A program made the position numbers and the translations under genes. A stretch of 48,197 nt of DNA from Prevotella sp. (GTDB lineage Bacteria; Bacteroidota; Bacteroidia; Bacteroidales; Bacteroidaceae): contig JAILAI010000168.1 of the NCBI GenBank assembly GCA_024681705.1, positions 1 to 48,197 on the forward strand, written 5' to 3'. A model generated the notes under the pieces. The model was not told where the DNA came from. It saw only the letters and a program-made list of their open reading frames with translations, and searched no databases. Each line of letters opens with the position of its first letter. The first letter of the stretch is position 1. This document shows, in pieces, positions 1-8,408 of this stretch.

Positions 1-396
1 TGAGAAGGTAGATTTCGTATGGATATTATTGTCAAAAAAATGCATTTCAGTTAAAACGAGAAGGTATTTTTGGTTCTGCAAAGTCCTTGACCGATTGTTT
101 TCACGTGTGTTTTTTAGCATTTTTCTATGTACTTTTATCAAATCTTAATGCTTTTGTGGCCCAAAAACGCCTCAAAAATGCAAAAATGAGGAGTTTTGTT
201 TGTATCATTATAATAAAATATTGGATACATTAGGGCTAATGTTACATCACTTAATGAATATGAAACATTTCGAGAGGGGGTGTTGTGGGAAAATCTATAC
301 ATTTGTGGCGACAAAAAGCGAAGAATAGAATGTCTTGCATAGTGTAGTATAAACACCTAATTTCATATCATTATTCATTGTTTAACAGTAGTATGT
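1..396. other. Left-edge intergenic region, no gene seen
   Basis: No convincing coding sequence lies here. The only listed ORF (minus strand, 72 codons) is AT-rich, has no recognisable domain and no promoter-like motif before it. The stretch contains two copies of GAGAAGGTA near its left end and a weak hairpin around 173-194 (CCTCA...TGAGG). It is probably the upstream region of the following glycan-uptake locus, whose promoter I could not place with confidence. Confidence 0.5.
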
Positions 397-639
397 ATGG
401 TAATTTTTAAGATTCTACAAAAGCCATTTGTGTTTTTGTTCCTGTTCTGTTTGCCTTGTCTGGGAGCGATTGCCCAGAGCAAAGTAGACGGGATGGTGAA
501 TGATGTGGCTTGTGGGATGATGCCAGGTGTTACCAGTGCGAAGGTTCAGGGCAATGGCTCGGTTGCCTTCTTTGCGTGCAAATCTGAAAATACAGATTCA
601 ATAATTTCTCATATTAACTTAAATGCGATCAAACTATGA
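397..639 (+). pseudogene. Short secreted ORF resembling the N-terminus of a SusC-type protein (possible remnant)
   Basis: This 80-residue ORF starts with a clear signal peptide (hydrophobic run ending in GAIAQ). The next segment, VDGMVNDVACGMMPGVT, matches the opening strand pattern of the carboxypeptidase-D regulatory-like domain that begins SusC/RagA proteins. The domain then runs only to a degenerate strand ending in SHINLNAIKL before the stop. No TonB box, plug or barrel follows. It lies about 140 bp upstream of the full susC in the same direction. The best reading is a truncated relic of a SusC-like gene or a small secreted protein with one such domain. An intact short gene cannot be excluded. 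Confidence 0.45.
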
Positions 640-670
640 ATCAGAATAATACCTCTTAACACGCAACCGT

Positions 671-702
671 AAGCCCTTCAGGCGAGCTTGGCTTGTGGGC
701 TT
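671..702 (+). promoter_or_regulatory. Hairpin in the susC leader
   Basis: AAGCCC and GGGCTT form a 6-bp outer stem, with AGC/GCT able to pair inside. It sits about 77 nt upstream of the chosen susC start, so it would lie in the 5' leader. No T-run follows, so it is not an obvious terminator. A role in leader control is only inference. Confidence 0.35.
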
Positions 703-778
703 CAAGGAAGCTTTTGTATTCCGATCAAGAAGCTTTTCGTATTCATTACAACCTAATTATTATAGAAAAACCTTAAGA

Positions 779-3700
779 ATGAACAAAAAAATTAGAAAGA
801 CAGCGCTGCTAGTAGGTGCCTGTACAATCGCAGGATTGTTCTGGTCACCTCAGGCAATGGCTGACTCTGCTGTGAACACCGCTCAATCGGTCCAGCAGGG
901 CAGAAGAGTGACAGGTACTGTTGTAGATGCCATGGGTCCGGTGATTGGAGCCAGCGTCTTGGAGAAGGGTACTAATAATGGTACGGTTACCGATCTGAAT
1001 GGTAACTATTCTCTCAATGTCGGTTCGAATGCTACGCTTGTTATCAGCTACATCGGCTTTCAGACCAAGGAAGTCAGAGTAGGCAACAGCACTCAGATTG
1101 ACGTAACTCTCGAAGAAGACAACACCAACCTTGATGAAGTGGTGGTGATTGGTTACGGTGTCCAGAAGAAGAAGCTGGTTACCGGTTCAACTGTGCAGGT
1201 AAAGGGTGAGGACATCGCCAAGCTCTCTACGACAGATGCTTTCACTGCTTTGCAGGGCCAGACTCCTGGTGTGATGATTCTTCAGAACAGTGGTCAGGCA
1301 GGTGAAGGCTTCAAGGTCAACATCCGTGGTATCGGTACTACTGGTAATTCCGATCCATTGTACGTTATCGATGGTGTTGCCGGTGGTAGTCTCAATGACC
1401 TTAACCCTTCTGACATCGAGAGTATCGATGTGTTGAAGGATGCTGCATCGTCTGCTATCTACGGTGCTCGTGCTGCCAATGGTGTGATTCTCGTTACTAC
1501 TCGTCAGGGTAAGACGGGTAAGGTTCAGATCAACTACGATGGTTACTACGGACAACAGTATCTGGCCAAGGCTCCTGACGCTCTCAACGCTCAGGAATAT
1601 GTGTATAGCCGCAAGCTCCGTGAGTTCAACGGTGGCGCAGCTGTTCCCGAGTGGGAGGCCAAGCTTCCTGCCGATATCTACCAGAAGCTTCAGAACGGCT
1701 GGGAAGGTACCGACTGGTTCGACGAATCTTATCACAAAGGCGCAATGACTACCAACCATTCCATCAGCTTGGCTGGTGGTAACGATGTGTCAAAGTTCAA
1801 CATGGGCTTTGCCTACACCAAGCAGGACGGTATCCTCGGTGGCGAGACTCAGTCGAAGTTCGACCGCTACAACATCCGTCTGAACTCATCTCACGCAGTG
1901 CTCCGCTCCAAGCTAAAGGATTTCGATATCATCACTATTGGTGAGAACATCAATATCAACCGTAGGAGCCGTCGCGGTATCTCGCAGAGCAGCATGTACT
2001 GGAACAACGTTCACGACCTTATGAACGCCAACCCGCTGCTTCCTGTCTACGACGAGAACGGCAACTACTATACCAACGCAGAGATGGCCGCCAATGGTTG
2101 GACCCTCGGTTCTGCCGTCAACCCGATGGCCATCGCAGCCACCACCAGTCAGGGCTTGAACGAAAGCAACAACTGGAATGTCAACGCAACAGCATATCTG
2201 GAGATTCAGCCTATCAAGAATCTGGTCTTCAGGTCACAGTTTGGCTATCGTTTCGGCTTCGGCTCTTATCGTGCAATGACAAGAGTGCATGCTTCGGGAA
2301 CCAATGTAGCCGACCAGGACAATGCCTCTCAGTCGCTCAACCAGTGGTCAAGAATCTCTTGGGAGAACACTCTGACCTACACCTTCGACATCGACAAGCA
2401 CAACTTCAACGCTGTGATTGGTCAGTCAATGGAGAAGAACACTTATGGCGAGAACCTCAATGCATCCGGCAACAACCTCCTCTTCGGTGACAGCTGGGAT
2501 CACGCTTTTGTGGGCAACGCTCAGATCAAGAAGTTGGCCGACGTTTCCGTTGGTGGTACTCCCACCGGCGACAACTCGCTCGCTTCATTCTTCGGTCGTG
2601 TAAGCTACAACTACGCTGAGAAGTACATGTTGCAGGCTACCCTGCGTGCTGACGGTTCGTCAAACTTCGCCAGCGGCCATCGTTGGGGTTACTTCCCCTC
2701 GGCATCTGTAGGTTGGGTTGTTACCAACGAGTCGTTCATGGAGAGTGTTCACTCTTGGATGGACTTCCTGAAGTTCCGCGCCTCTTGGGGTCAGAACGGT
2801 AACTGTAACATTCCTAACTTCCAGTACCTGACTCAGGTAGGTTTCGACACCTCCAACAGCTACTTCTTCGGTGTTGGTAACCATGAGGAGGCTACAACGG
2901 GTGGTTCGTTCAACGTTCTTGGTAATCCCGACCTCACTTGGGAGACCTCTGAGCAGATTGACCTCGGTATCGATGCACGCTTCCTGGGAAGCCGCCTCGG
3001 TCTGGCATTCGACTGGTACGAGAAGTCTACGAAGGACTGGCTCGTTCGCGCTCCAATCCTCGGCGTTTATGGTATAGGCGCTCCTTATATCAATGGTGGT
3101 GACGTGAAGAACACTGGTATTGAAATCGGTCTTAGCTGGAACGATCAGCTTGCCAACGGCCTCCGTTACGGTGCCAGCCTGAACTTTGCATCCAATAAGA
3201 ATGAGGTTACCAAGCTTGCCAATGCTGAAGGTATCATCCATGGTCCTGGTGCAGTATGGCATCAGCTCGAGGGCGAGGTCTATCGTGCACAGGTCGGCCA
3301 GCCTATTGGTTTCTTCTATGGCTATAAGACTTCTGGCGTATTCCAGAATGGCGACCAGATTGCAGAATTCTCGCAGAAGTATCAAGACAAGGTTCATGGT
3401 GGCAACGACAAGCTGCGTCCTGGCGACCTGATTTATGTTGATTCCAACGGTGATGGTGCTATCGACGACAACGACCGTACGTTCATCGGCGATCCTCATC
3501 CAGACGTCACCTTGGGTGCTAATATCAACCTTGCTTACAAAGGCTTTGACTTCTCTATCACAGGCAACGGCGCATTCGGTCATCAGATTCTTCGCACTTG
3601 GGCCAATCAGGACTTCCTTGAGCAGAACCTGACAAAGAAGATTGTATACGGTTCGTGGAAGGGTGAAGGCACAAGCGACAAGCTCCCCATCTTCGACGGC

Positions 3701-3997
3701 TTCGACACTCCAAACTGGAAGAACATGTCGTCGGCAATGCTTGAGGATGCCGACTACTTCCGTATTGCTAACATTACTCTCGGCTACGACTTCAAGAATC
3801 TCTGGAAGTCTTGTCCGTTACAGCAGCTCCGTTTATATGTTGCAGTCAACAACCTTTACACATTCACCAGCTACACGGGTATGGATCCTGAAGTTGGTTC
3901 TGATGGTGGTTCAGGTAGTGCTTGGTCTGCAGGTATCGATACAGGTGTATATCCTGCTCCACGTACCTACTTGGTTGGTGTAAACATTAAGTTCTAA
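779..3997 (+). CDS. susC: SusC/RagA-family TonB-dependent outer-membrane glycan transporter
   Basis: The protein is an outer-membrane beta-barrel that imports oligosaccharides using TonB energy, working under its SusD lid. The start is set at MNKKIRKTALL because the ORF-track start is a GTG 28 codons upstream of a standard signal peptide; the protein is then 1072 residues, normal for the family. A carboxypeptidase-D regulatory-like domain covers roughly residues 43-112. The Bacteroidota hallmark LDEVVVIGYG follows at about 118-127. A plug domain with IDGVAGGSLNDLNPSDIESI and AASSAIYGARAANGV comes next, then a long barrel ending in an aromatic residue (VGVNIKF). susD begins 28 nt downstream. 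The substrate cannot be read from sequence; mannose-rich glycan is a guess from the GH92/GH125 operon 9 kb away. Confidence 0.96.
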   Translation: MNKKIRKTALLVGACTIAGLFWSPQAMADSAVNTAQSVQQGRRVTGTVVDAMGPVIGASVLEKGTNNGTVTDLNGNYSLNVGSNATLVISYIGFQTKEVRVGNSTQIDVTLEEDNTNLDEVVVIGYGVQKKKLVTGSTVQVKGEDIAKLSTTDAFTALQGQTPGVMILQNSGQAGEGFKVNIRGIGTTGNSDPLYVIDGVAGGSLNDLNPSDIESIDVLKDAASSAIYGARAANGVILVTTRQGKTGKVQINYDGYYGQQYLAKAPDALNAQEYVYSRKLREFNGGAAVPEWEAKLPADIYQKLQNGWEGTDWFDESYHKGAMTTNHSISLAGGNDVSKFNMGFAYTKQDGILGGETQSKFDRYNIRLNSSHAVLRSKLKDFDIITIGENININRRSRRGISQSSMYWNNVHDLMNANPLLPVYDENGNYYTNAEMAANGWTLGSAVNPMAIAATTSQGLNESNNWNVNATAYLEIQPIKNLVFRSQFGYRFGFGSYRAMTRVHASGTNVADQDNASQSLNQWSRISWENTLTYTFDIDKHNFNAVIGQSMEKNTYGENLNASGNNLLFGDSWDHAFVGNAQIKKLADVSVGGTPTGDNSLASFFGRVSYNYAEKYMLQATLRADGSSNFASGHRWGYFPSASVGWVVTNESFMESVHSWMDFLKFRASWGQNGNCNIPNFQYLTQVGFDTSNSYFFGVGNHEEATTGGSFNVLGNPDLTWETSEQIDLGIDARFLGSRLGLAFDWYEKSTKDWLVRAPILGVYGIGAPYINGGDVKNTGIEIGLSWNDQLANGLRYGASLNFASNKNEVTKLANAEGIIHGPGAVWHQLEGEVYRAQVGQPIGFFYGYKTSGVFQNGDQIAEFSQKYQDKVHGGNDKLRPGDLIYVDSNGDGAIDDNDRTFIGDPHPDVTLGANINLAYKGFDFSITGNGAFGHQILRTWANQDFLEQNLTKKIVYGSWKGEGTSDKLPIFDGFDTPNWKNMSSAMLEDADYFRIANITLGYDFKNLWKSCPLQQLRLYVAVNNLYTFTSYTGMDPEVGSDGGSGSAWSAGIDTGVYPAPRTYLVGVNIKF

Positions 3998-4025
3998 TAT
4001 CACATTCTAGCAAAAAACAGAAATT

Positions 4026-5771
4026 ATGAAAAAAATATTTTTATTGGCAGCTGCAGTAATTCTTGCCTTCACCTCTTGCGAGGACTTCCTCGACTCACAA
4101 GACTACACAGGTAAGAACAGCACTAACTTCCCATCGACCAATGAGGACGTTGACAAGATGGTTGCTGCCGTTTACAAGTCATGTTTCTACGGTCCGTTCC
4201 AGGGTAACAACCTCGAACAGTACTTCTCTGTAGCAAATATCATGTCCGACGATATGTTTGGTGGTGCCGGCCTTGGTGACCCTTGGTGGCAGGCACTCGA
4301 CAAACTGATGTACGCTCAGACCAACCAGATGCAGGACCTCTGGACCTATGCATACGAGACCATCGCCCGCGCAAATGCCGCTTTGGGTGTGATTGACAAT
4401 ATCGCTGATGAGGAAACCCGCAACCAGACAAAGGGTGAGCTCCTCTTCATGCGTGCATACAGCTATTACAACCTCGTGCTGGCATTCAACAATGTCCCGT
4501 TCATTGAGAAGGCTCCCGAGACAGTGGCAGAGGCTCAGGTTGCTCCTGCACAAGTAGAGGGTAAGGAGATTTTCAAGCACATTGCCGACGATATCTACGA
4601 GGCAACATCTATCATGCCGTCTTACAAATATGATGGCTGGCAGAAGCTTCCTTTCGGCAAGGTCACCCGTTGGGCTGCTGAGGCATTCCTGGGTCGCGCA
4701 TTCCTCTTCTATACCGGTTTCTATGGCGAGTCGAGCTGGCCTAAGACCGATGGCTCTGCTATCGACAAGGGCTATGTGACTGCCGCTTTGAAGGATTGTA
4801 TCGACAACTCTGGCCACGATCTGCTCTCTGACTATCGTTCGCTTTGGTCTTACTCAAATCAGTGGACCGCAAAGGATTACGATTATGTAACAGATATGAT
4901 CGACGCAGGCACCTGCTATCAGGAAGGCAACAAGGAGGTACTCCTCGCCATCAACTTCCAGTATCAGTCGGCATGGTCTAATCAGCTTCACCTGACCAAC
5001 CAGTACGGTTTGTTCTTCGGCATTCGTTGCGATGGTAACAACCAGGACGACGACCGTTACCACGTTGGCACACCTACTTCTATTTATCCGTTCGGCACAG
5101 GTTGGGGTTGCGGCACAGTAGCCACGAACCTTGTTAACGACTGGAAGAGAATTGAGCCAGACGATCCACGTCGTGATGCTTCTATCCTTGATATGAGCAA
5201 GACGGCTCTCGATCCTGGCACATTCTCTGATGCTGTAGAGTTGACCATGTATCACCAGAAGAAGATTACGTCTGTTCGTTCATCAGGCGGAACCAAGTAT
5301 TCTTGGTCTATCGACGCTATGGGTTCTGACGGCAATGGTAACTATCAGGCTTCTAACTGTACTCCTTTGACAGTCTTCCGTTTTGCTGACGTTCTCTTGA
5401 TGTACTCTGAATTGACGCAGGATGCCAATAGCTTGAACCGCGTTCGTGCACGTGTTGGTTTGCCTCCGGTTAGCTATTCTGACGAGGCTCTCCGCAACGA
5501 GCGTCGTTGGGAGTTGGCATTCGAGGGTAGCCGCTGGGACGACCTCCGTCGTTGGGGCATCGCAGCCGACGCTCTTTCTAAGCAGAATGGACAGGTGATG
5601 TACAACCAGGGTCAGAAGGTTTCTATGGACTTCAGCAACTATGCTGATCGTTATAACAAGACTAAGGGCTTCTATCGTATTCCTAAGTCTCAGATCGACC
5701 TTTCTGGTGGCACTTACAAGCAGAATGCTGGTTGGGAGGACGATGCAGCTAATCAGTTCGCAGGTTATTAA
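4026..5771 (+). CDS. susD: SusD/RagB-family surface glycan-binding lipoprotein
   Basis: This 581-residue lipoprotein is the lid partner of SusC and binds glycan at the cell surface. It has a lipoprotein signal with the acylated Cys at about residue 18 (AFTSCEDFLD). EDFLD is a typical SusD start. The TPR-like helical core contains RAYSYYNLVLAFNNVPF and the C-terminal RWELAFEGSRWDDLRRWG, both family hallmarks. Length and domain order are normal. It is translated from the same transcript as susC (28-nt gap) and is followed after 19 nt by a third lipoprotein gene. Confidence 0.96.
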   Translation: MKKIFLLAAAVILAFTSCEDFLDSQDYTGKNSTNFPSTNEDVDKMVAAVYKSCFYGPFQGNNLEQYFSVANIMSDDMFGGAGLGDPWWQALDKLMYAQTNQMQDLWTYAYETIARANAALGVIDNIADEETRNQTKGELLFMRAYSYYNLVLAFNNVPFIEKAPETVAEAQVAPAQVEGKEIFKHIADDIYEATSIMPSYKYDGWQKLPFGKVTRWAAEAFLGRAFLFYTGFYGESSWPKTDGSAIDKGYVTAALKDCIDNSGHDLLSDYRSLWSYSNQWTAKDYDYVTDMIDAGTCYQEGNKEVLLAINFQYQSAWSNQLHLTNQYGLFFGIRCDGNNQDDDRYHVGTPTSIYPFGTGWGCGTVATNLVNDWKRIEPDDPRRDASILDMSKTALDPGTFSDAVELTMYHQKKITSVRSSGGTKYSWSIDAMGSDGNGNYQASNCTPLTVFRFADVLLMYSELTQDANSLNRVRARVGLPPVSYSDEALRNERRWELAFEGSRWDDLRRWGIAADALSKQNGQVMYNQGQKVSMDFSNYADRYNKTKGFYRIPKSQIDLSGGTYKQNAGWEDDAANQFAGY

Positions 5772-5790
5772 TTCTTAATAGGTAAAAATT

Positions 5791-6501
5791 ATGAAAAAAA
5801 TAGTATATTCTTTGGCTGTTATGTTCTCTCTTGCATTCATGGCTTGTGATCCAACAGAGGACTTCACCGAAAACACAGCTGGAAACTTCACAGGTGATCA
5901 GATTGATGCTACACTTGTTCAGGAGAATGGTGACAACCTTGTAAAGGTTACCGTCCACACTCCTGGTACAGCTCAGATTTCTAATGGCAAGCAGACCATC
6001 AAGGCCAACTATGCCGACCTGATTATGCGTGAGATGGGTGCCAACACCGTCTACATCAAGATGCTTAACGCCAATGGCGAAATCGTTGAAAAGCAGTATC
6101 CTGTTACTGTTACCCAGATGACACATGCGCTTCCTGTTCTGGAAACCATTATCTGGCAAGGCGAACAGTCTTGTAACGGCTGGGATGGTTCATCTCTCCG
6201 CTTCAGCGACAGCGAAGGTAAGCTCCCGACTCTTAGCGACGAAACCTACGACTGGATGGTTGGCAAGAAGATGTGCCTCGACATTAAGGAAGTGAATGGT
6301 GAAGGCACTACCATTCGCGTAACCAATGGTTGGTGGAGCACCAATTACGTAGAGGACACTCCGGTTCATGCTGGCGACAAGTTCACATTCGAATTCACTC
6401 AGGCAATGGCCAACGAGTGTAAGAAGGGTGGCGACGGTAAGGACCTCTTGTTCGTAAGTAACAATGGTCTGACCATCACCAAGTTCTACTACGAGCTGTA
6501 A
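5791..6501 (+). CDS. SusCD-associated surface lipoprotein of unknown fold (SusE/F position)
   Basis: The 236-residue product has a lipoprotein signal ending in AFMAC (Cys about residue 19). It sits 19 nt after susD, where SusE/SusF or other surface glycan-binding proteins are normally encoded. It is shorter than typical SusE/F proteins. The N-terminal half looks like one beta-sandwich. The C-terminal half is rich in Trp (TIIWQGEQSCNGWDG, NGWWSTNYV), as expected for a glycan-contact surface. I do not recognise a named family. The binding role is inferred from position and composition. The hairpin cluster after its stop probably ends the transcript. Confidence 0.75.
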   Translation: MKKIVYSLAVMFSLAFMACDPTEDFTENTAGNFTGDQIDATLVQENGDNLVKVTVHTPGTAQISNGKQTIKANYADLIMREMGANTVYIKMLNANGEIVEKQYPVTVTQMTHALPVLETIIWQGEQSCNGWDGSSLRFSDSEGKLPTLSDETYDWMVGKKMCLDIKEVNGEGTTIRVTNGWWSTNYVEDTPVHAGDKFTFEFTQAMANECKKGGDGKDLLFVSNNGLTITKFYYEL

Positions 6502-6507
6502 ACCTTC

Positions 6508-6546
6508 TATATTTGACTGTGCTCTAGAGAGTTACGGCCAAATATA
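6508..6546 (+). other. Hairpin after the SusCD operon
   Basis: TATATTTG pairs with CAAATATA (8 bp). After one mismatch, CTGTG/TACGG pairs further with wobbles, closing on an 11-nt loop. It begins just after the lipoprotein stop and has no T-run, so it could be a transcript-stabilising structure or the first element of the structured stretch that follows. Confidence 0.45.
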
Positions 6547-6557
6547 AAACATAAATG

Positions 6558-6618
6558 TCAGGTGTCATGATTCTCGCTACAAATGTTATAGCAAAGGTGG
6601 TGATGCCTGATATTTTTA
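6558..6618 (+). terminator. Likely rho-independent terminator of the SusCD operon
   Basis: TCAGGTGTCAT pairs with GTGATGCCTGA over 11 positions including three G-U pairs. An inner GCTA/TAGC hairpin stacks inside. The stem is followed directly by TATTTTTATT. The position, about 55 nt after the last gene, fits a terminator. Confidence 0.6.
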
Positions 6619-6641
6619 TTAACCTTAGTGAAAGGAATTGT

Positions 6642-6752
6642 AGGTTATTGGGAAGTCCCTTCGAGGGCTAACCTCATGCTCTGCGCAAACAATTTGGAAA
6701 CAGCGCGAGCATCAGCACCTCTTTCGAGAAGATATATGTCAAACCATATATA
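6642..6752 (+). ncRNA. Series of hairpins, possible structured RNA
   Basis: Three separate stems lie in 111 nt: AGGTTA/TAACCT (6642-6674) enclosing CCC-TTCGA-GGG, ATGCTC(T)GCGC/GCGCGAGCAT (6676-6712), and ATATATG/CATATAT (about 6732-6751). The word TAGGTTATT occurs on both sides of the block (6641 and 6760). No ORF covers it. I cannot match it to a named RNA family, and no promoter is clear, so the ncRNA label is tentative. Confidence 0.3.
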
Positions 6753-6796
6753 CATTTCTTAGGTTATTATAATTTGAATGCTTAACGAAGCATGAC

Positions 6797-6833
6797 AGAG
6801 AGCCACGTCGGGAGACATGACTCTCTTCTTTTT
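6797..6833. terminator. Terminator hairpin between convergent operons
   Basis: AGAGAG/CTCTCT, CA/TG and GTC/GAC stack with two C-A mismatches on a GGGA loop, followed by TCTTTTT on the plus strand. It lies 48 nt before the stop of the minus-strand symporter gene, where transcription from both sides converges. Confidence 0.6.
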
Positions 6834-6880
6834 CTCGGTATTCAGTAAACTGTGGGATGAAATCTTTGGTGCTTCGTTTC

Positions 6881-8299
6881 TTATTCCCAGCAGTCGATGT
6901 CTTTCTCTATTTCGGGCAGCTGTTTGCGTCTGAATACGGGTTCCTTGATGTTGTTACTCTTTTGTGTTCTGTAGTCGTCGAGAAGTCGGAAAACGTATTT
7001 CCCCAGCTTGATGATGGCTACGAGATTGCAGGCGGTTAGGAGAGCCATGCAGAGGTCGCCCAGATTCCATACCACATCGAGGCTGGCAAGGGCTCCGAAC
7101 ATGACGAAAACACCAGCAGAGAAGATGCGATAGACGGTGAGGACGGTCGAATTCGAGGTCATGAAGCGGATGTTCGCCTCCCCGTAGTAATAGTTGCCGA
7201 TGATGGATGAGAAGGCAAAGAGGAGAATGGCGACGGCAATGAATATCGGTCCGACCGAGCCAATCTCCGAACCCAGAGCGGCCTGTGTGAGAGCTATGCC
7301 ATTGAGTTCGGGCACATTGTAGAGGCCGCTGATGAGTATGACAAAGGCCGTGCACGAGCAGACGAGCAATGTATCGGTGAATACACCCAGAGCCTGAATG
7401 AGTCCTTGTTTCACGGGATGGCTAACAGTTGCCGTAGCTGCTACGTTTGGTGCACTTCCTTCACCGGCTTCGTTGCTGAACAAACCCCGTTTCACTCCGT
7501 TCATGATGGTTGCCCCCAGAGCGCCTCCGACGCCTTGTTCCAGCCCGAAGGCATCGCGGAAGATAACACTCAGCACGTGGGGGATATGCTCGATGTTCAT
7601 CAGCACGATAGCCAACGCCAGGATGAAATAGCCAATGGCCATGATCGGAACCAGAACGGCACTGACGTTGGCGATGCGGTGAATGCCTCCGAACACGATG
7701 ACGAGGGCCACGACCGAGAGAATGATGCCTACGACCAGCGGATTCCATCCGAAAGCCTCGTGCATGGCTCCACAGATGGTGTTGCTCTGGATGCTGTTAT
7801 AGGAAAGTCCAAACGTGATGGTGATCAGAACGGCGAAGAGGTAGGCCATCCATTTGCAATGCAGGCCTTTCTGAATGTAGTATGCTGGTCCACCGACGAA
7901 CGATTCGTTGTTTCGTTGCTTGAACAGCTGGCCAAGCGTAGACTCCACGAATGCCGTTGCCGAACCCAGCAAAGCGATGAGCCACATCCAAAACACGGCT
8001 CCAGGTCCGCCAATGGCAATGGCGGTGGCCACACCAGCGAGGTTGCCCGTTCCCACTCTTGTCGCTACCGAAACGGCAAATGCCTGGAACGAGGAGATGT
8101 GTCGATGCTTCGTTTCGTCTGCTTTGTTAATGCCCGAAGTGGCCGAATCCGTGAGCAACCTGACCATTTCGCCCACCATCCGGAACTGTACGCCTTTGGT
8201 CTTCCAAGTAAACCACAAGCCGCAGAGAACCAGTACGCCAATCAGCAGATAGCTCCATAGAGCATCGTTCAGTTGTGTGATGAGTTCGTTTATTCCCAT
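6881..8299 (-). CDS. Sodium/alanine-type amino-acid symporter (AGCS family)
   Basis: This 472-residue inner-membrane protein of about ten helices imports alanine, glycine or a related amino acid with Na+. Family signatures are clear: VATRVGTGNLAGVATAIAIGGPGAVFWMW near residues 78-105 and the strongly conserved NGVKRGLFSNEAGEGSAPN around residue 265. The length is normal. It is a single-gene unit, convergent with the SusCD operon and divergent from the CotH-like gene. A TACCTTTG box lies 27 nt upstream of its start. Exact substrate and ion are known for the family only. Confidence 0.93.
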   Translation of the reverse strand: MGINELITQLNDALWSYLLIGVLVLCGLWFTWKTKGVQFRMVGEMVRLLTDSATSGINKADETKHRHISSFQAFAVSVATRVGTGNLAGVATAIAIGGPGAVFWMWLIALLGSATAFVESTLGQLFKQRNNESFVGGPAYYIQKGLHCKWMAYLFAVLITITFGLSYNSIQSNTICGAMHEAFGWNPLVVGIILSVVALVIVFGGIHRIANVSAVLVPIMAIGYFILALAIVLMNIEHIPHVLSVIFRDAFGLEQGVGGALGATIMNGVKRGLFSNEAGEGSAPNVAATATVSHPVKQGLIQALGVFTDTLLVCSCTAFVILISGLYNVPELNGIALTQAALGSEIGSVGPIFIAVAILLFAFSSIIGNYYYGEANIRFMTSNSTVLTVYRIFSAGVFVMFGALASLDVVWNLGDLCMALLTACNLVAIIKLGKYVFRLLDDYRTQKSNNIKEPVFRRKQLPEIEKDIDCWE

Positions 8300-8325
8300 T
8301 CGAAGATATCAAGTTGTATTGCTTG

Positions 8326-8333
8326 CAAAGGTA
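8326..8333 (-). promoter_or_regulatory. -7 box (TACCTTTG) for the AGCS symporter gene
   Basis: The minus strand reads TACCTTTG, a perfect match to the Bacteroidota -7 consensus TAnnTTTG, about 27 nt before the start codon. A -33 TTG lies slightly too far upstream (about 24 nt), so the promoter is probable but not ideal. Confidence 0.55.
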
Positions 8334-8375
8334 CAAAAAAATCGTAAAACTTGTGGTCAATCAGGAAAATCTTCT

Positions 8376-8383
8376 TACCTTTG
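8376..8383 (+). promoter_or_regulatory. -7 box (TACCTTTG) for the CotH-like gene
   Basis: TACCTTTG lies 25 nt before the chosen ATG at 8409, with TTG about 22 nt upstream as a -33 element. Because transcription would start near 8390, this supports starting the protein at MKRIVW and not at the upstream GTG of the ORF track. Confidence 0.6.
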
Positions 8384-8408
8384 CCGACCGAAAAAAGAGA
8401 ATCCACGA

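Noticed and set aside
138-356. 72-codon minus-strand ORF
   Set aside because: AT-rich, no domain, no promoter and no partner; typical chance ORF in intergenic DNA.
2660-3583. 307-codon ORF antisense to susC
   Set aside because: It is a shadow of susC codon use in the complementary frame, as are the antisense ORFs at 1187-1759 and 4179-4817.
7406-8260. 284-codon ORF antisense to the AGCS symporter
   Set aside because: The symporter frame carries clear family motifs; the antisense product has low-complexity His/Arg composition and no domain.
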